This document shows positions 61,645-64,000 of a stretch of 64,000 bases of DNA, one piece after another. The notes under the pieces are model-generated. The model was given only the letters and a program-made list of their open reading frames with translations. It was not told the DNA's origin and did no database searches. The position numbers were made by a program, and so were the translations under genes. The stretch is from Urechidicola vernalis. GTDB taxonomy: Bacteria; Bacteroidota; Bacteroidia; Flavobacteriales; Flavobacteriaceae. Each line of letters opens with the position of its first letter. The stretch's first letter is position 1. The stretch lies in the NCBI RefSeq assembly GCF_031846385.1, contig NZ_JAVRHV010000001.1, forward strand, positions 1,116,001 through 1,180,000, given 5' to 3'.

Positions 61645-64000
61645 ATGATAGAAAAACAAGGTTTATACTTACCAGAATTTGAGCATGAAAATTGCGGCGC
61701 AGGATTTATATGTAACCTAAAAGGAGAGAAAACAAATCAAATAATTCATGATGCCTTAGAGATTTTAGTAAAACTAGAACATAGAGGTGGTGTAAGTGCA
61801 GATGGAAAAACCGGTGATGGTGCCGGGTTATTAATTGATATTCCACATAAATATTTTGAACGTGTTTGTACATTTGATTTACCAGCACAAAGAGAATACG
61901 CAGTTGGAATGGTGTTTTTACCTAAAAACACGAATCAATATAAATACTGCAAAGATGTATTTGAAAAAGAAATTAAAAATCAAGGTCTTACCATTTTAGG
62001 TTGGAGAACTGTACCTGTAAATTCATCTCAATTAGGAGAAATTGCCTTAGCATCGGAGCCAAATATTGAACAAATTTTTATTGGAAAGAGCGAATCAATT
62101 GAAGAGAATGTTTTCAAAGCAAAATTGTATGCAGCAAGAAAAATAACAGAGCATGACATTGCAAATTCCAAAATGTCAGAAAGTTCGTATTTCTATTTAC
62201 CCAGTCTTTCAAATACTACCTTAATATATAAAGGTATTATTATGCCTGAAGACATCGGACCTTATTTTACCGATTTACAACAACCAGATTTGGTAACAAG
62301 ACTGGCATTAGTGCATCAGAGATTTAGCACCAACACCATGCCTACTTGGGAACTGGCACAACCGTTTAGATATATGTGTCAAAATGGTGAAATAAACACC
62401 CTACGTGGAAACGTAAGTCGAATGCGTGTTCGTGAAGAGATTATGCAAAGTGATGTATTTGGTCCAGAGATAGATAAATTGTTCCCAATAATTTTACCAG
62501 GAAAATCAGATTCTGCCTCTATGGATATGGTGGTTGAATTATTGACTTTGACAGGAAGATCTTTACCGGAAGTAATGATGATGATGATTCCGGAAGCATG
62601 GGAAAAACACAAAACCATGTCTGAGGATAGAAAAGCATTTTATGAGTATAATGCTTGTATCATGGAGCCATGGGATGGCCCAGCATCTGTTCCTTTTACA
62701 GATGGTGATTATATTGGAGCATTATTAGATAGAAATGGATTGAGACCATCAAGGTATACCCTTACAAAAAGTGGAAAATTAATCATGTCTTCAGAAATTG
62801 GAGTGGTTGATGTTGATGCAGAAGATGTTGAATTACACGGAAGATTGGAACCTGGAAAAATGTTCTTGGTAGACATGAACGAGGGACGTATTATAAATGA
62901 TGAAGAAATCAAATCTAAAATTGTATCTGAACGTCCATACAAGAAATGGTTAGACAATACTAGGTTACATTTAAAAGATGTACCATATACCAATGATGTA
63001 TGTCCGATTGAAACTATCGATATCAAAACAAGAGCACGCTTGTTTAATTATACGTTAGAAGACATGCAAGAAATCATAACGCCAATGGCACAAAATGCCA
63101 AAGAAGCGTTAGGTTCTATGGGAATTGATACTCCTCTTGCAGTTTTGTCTGACAGACCTCAAATAATTTCAAATTATTTCAAGCAATTATTCGCCCAAGT
63201 TACAAATCCACCATTAGATGGAATTAGAGAAGAAATTGTAACAGATATAAGTTTAGCACTTGGAAAGGATAGGAACATCTTTAGTATTACAGAGCGTCAA
63301 TGTAGAAAATTACGCATCCAAAATCCAGTTATTTCTAACAACGACTTAGAAAAAATAAGAACAATCTCTGTTGGAACATTTCAAGCGGAAACTATTGAAA
63401 TGCTTTATCCAATAGATAAAGGATTGAATGGTTTAGAAGATGCTTTGGAAGACATTATTGTTCAAATTACAAAATCTTTAGACAGAGGAACTAACATTAT
63501 TATATTATCTGATAGAGGAGTTAATAAGGACTTCGCTCCTATTCCTTCTTTGTTGGCATGTTCATTTGTAAATCACCAAATGAACAGGTTGCGCAAGCGC
63601 TCTTATTTTGACATCATTATAGAATCGGCAGAGCCAAGAGAGCCACATCATTTTGCCACTCTATTTGGTTATGGTGCTAGTGCAATCAATCCTTATATGG
63701 TAAATGAAATCATTAGGAAACAAGTAAAAGATGGATTTATTACCGATATGGACGAGCAAAAAGCCGTTGATAACTTTAACAAAGCAATTGGTAAGGGAAT
63801 CTTAAAAGTGATGAACAAAATTGGAATTTCCACTTTACACTCGTACCGTGGTTCTCAAATTTTTGAAATCGTTGGATTCAACTCACAATTTGTAGAAAAA
63901 TACTTTCCATACACTGCTTCCAGAATTGAAGGAATTGGCTTGTATGAAATAGAAAAAGAAATTAGAGAACGCTACAAATACGCCTATCCAGATAAATATA
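61645..64000 (+). CDS. gltB: Glutamate synthase large subunit, N-terminal part (3' end outside window)
   Basis: The frame from ATG 61645 stays open for 785 codons to the window end. It begins MIEKQGLYLPEFEHENCGAG. C17 is the expected N-terminal nucleophile of the class II amidotransferase domain after propeptide removal. Further motifs are LEHRGGVSADGKTGDGAGLL, VHQRFSTNTMPTWELAQPFR, FTDGDYIGALLDRNGLRPSR and the central domain (SYRGSQIFEIVGFNSQF). The enzyme makes two glutamates from glutamine and 2-oxoglutarate. Its position after P-II and amtB completes an ammonium-assimilation cluster. The small subunit gltD would be expected beyond the window. Confidence 0.96.
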   Translation, partial: MIEKQGLYLPEFEHENCGAGFICNLKGEKTNQIIHDALEILVKLEHRGGVSADGKTGDGAGLLIDIPHKYFERVCTFDLPAQREYAVGMVFLPKNTNQYKYCKDVFEKEIKNQGLTILGWRTVPVNSSQLGEIALASEPNIEQIFIGKSESIEENVFKAKLYAARKITEHDIANSKMSESSYFYLPSLSNTTLIYKGIIMPEDIGPYFTDLQQPDLVTRLALVHQRFSTNTMPTWELAQPFRYMCQNGEINTLRGNVSRMRVREEIMQSDVFGPEIDKLFPIILPGKSDSASMDMVVELLTLTGRSLPEVMMMMIPEAWEKHKTMSEDRKAFYEYNACIMEPWDGPASVPFTDGDYIGALLDRNGLRPSRYTLTKSGKLIMSSEIGVVDVDAEDVELHGRLEPGKMFLVDMNEGRIINDEEIKSKIVSERPYKKWLDNTRLHLKDVPYTNDVCPIETIDIKTRARLFNYTLEDMQEIITPMAQNAKEALGSMGIDTPLAVLSDRPQIISNYFKQLFAQVTNPPLDGIREEIVTDISLALGKDRNIFSITERQCRKLRIQNPVISNNDLEKIRTISVGTFQAETIEMLYPIDKGLNGLEDALEDIIVQITKSLDRGTNIIILSDRGVNKDFAPIPSLLACSFVNHQMNRLRKRSYFDIIIESAEPREPHHFATLFGYGASAINPYMVNEIIRKQVKDGFITDMDEQKAVDNFNKAIGKGILKVMNKIGISTLHSYRGSQIFEIVGFNSQFVEKYFPYTASRIEGIGLYEIEKEIRERYKYAYPDKY

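Overview
The window looks like a chromosomal segment of a marine-type member of the Flavobacteriaceae (Bacteroidota). The DNA is AT-rich, promoters follow the Bacteroidota TTG-N17-23-TAnnTTTG pattern, clear Shine-Dalgarno sites are absent, and it carries type IX secretion and gliding genes (porV, gldJ), SusC/SusD transport genes, a T9SS C-terminal sorting domain and many lipoproteins. No genus can be named from the sequence alone.

Layout. 1-9.4 kb is core: the end of a TrkH K+ transporter, a secreted unknown, cdd, porV, a 0.75-kb gene-poor stretch where porU is expected, gldJ, murF, a BadF/NagK-type kinase, gap and pfkA. 9.6-32.1 kb is a starch/maltodextrin utilisation locus. The minus strand carries three GH13 enzymes, an esterase, a GH65 phosphorylase, beta-phosphoglucomutase, a sugar transporter and a LacI regulator. 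The plus strand carries susC, a susD with an inserted SusE/F-like module, a three-module SusE/F lipoprotein, a T9SS-exported GH13 amylase and an FN3 lipoprotein. The inferred flow is extracellular amylase, then SusCDE uptake, periplasmic GH13s, MFS import, GH65 phosphorolysis, pgmB, and glycolysis (pfkA and gap lie next door). 32.1-33.3 kb has a hydrolase and a small membrane protein.

33.4-47.8 kb is an accessory region ending at a tRNA-Val(TAC) gene on the minus strand. Four other places (33.43, 37.96, 39.33, 40.04 kb) repeat the tRNA's downstream terminator hairpin, three of them with the last bases of the tRNA, all in the same orientation. This is the pattern expected from successive site-specific integrations at the tRNA 3' end. 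The last segment (40.07-47.75 kb) carries a tyrosine integrase next to the tRNA and a periplasmic molybdenum-hydroxylase module (2Fe-2S subunit, Tat-exported Mo subunit, XdhC, MobA-like protein, AraC regulator). Older segments hold a Kelch lipoprotein, a DUF4382 lipoprotein, MORN-repeat proteins and a small secreted Excalibur-like protein.

47.9-58.3 kb returns to core: two tandem paralogous secreted proteins, folC, a tonB-exbD-exbB set, nhaB, glutamate dehydrogenase, anmK and an acyl-CoA dehydrogenase. 58.7-64 kb is a nitrogen-assimilation cluster: a beta-barrel porin, a P-II protein, amtB, and gltB running off the window end.
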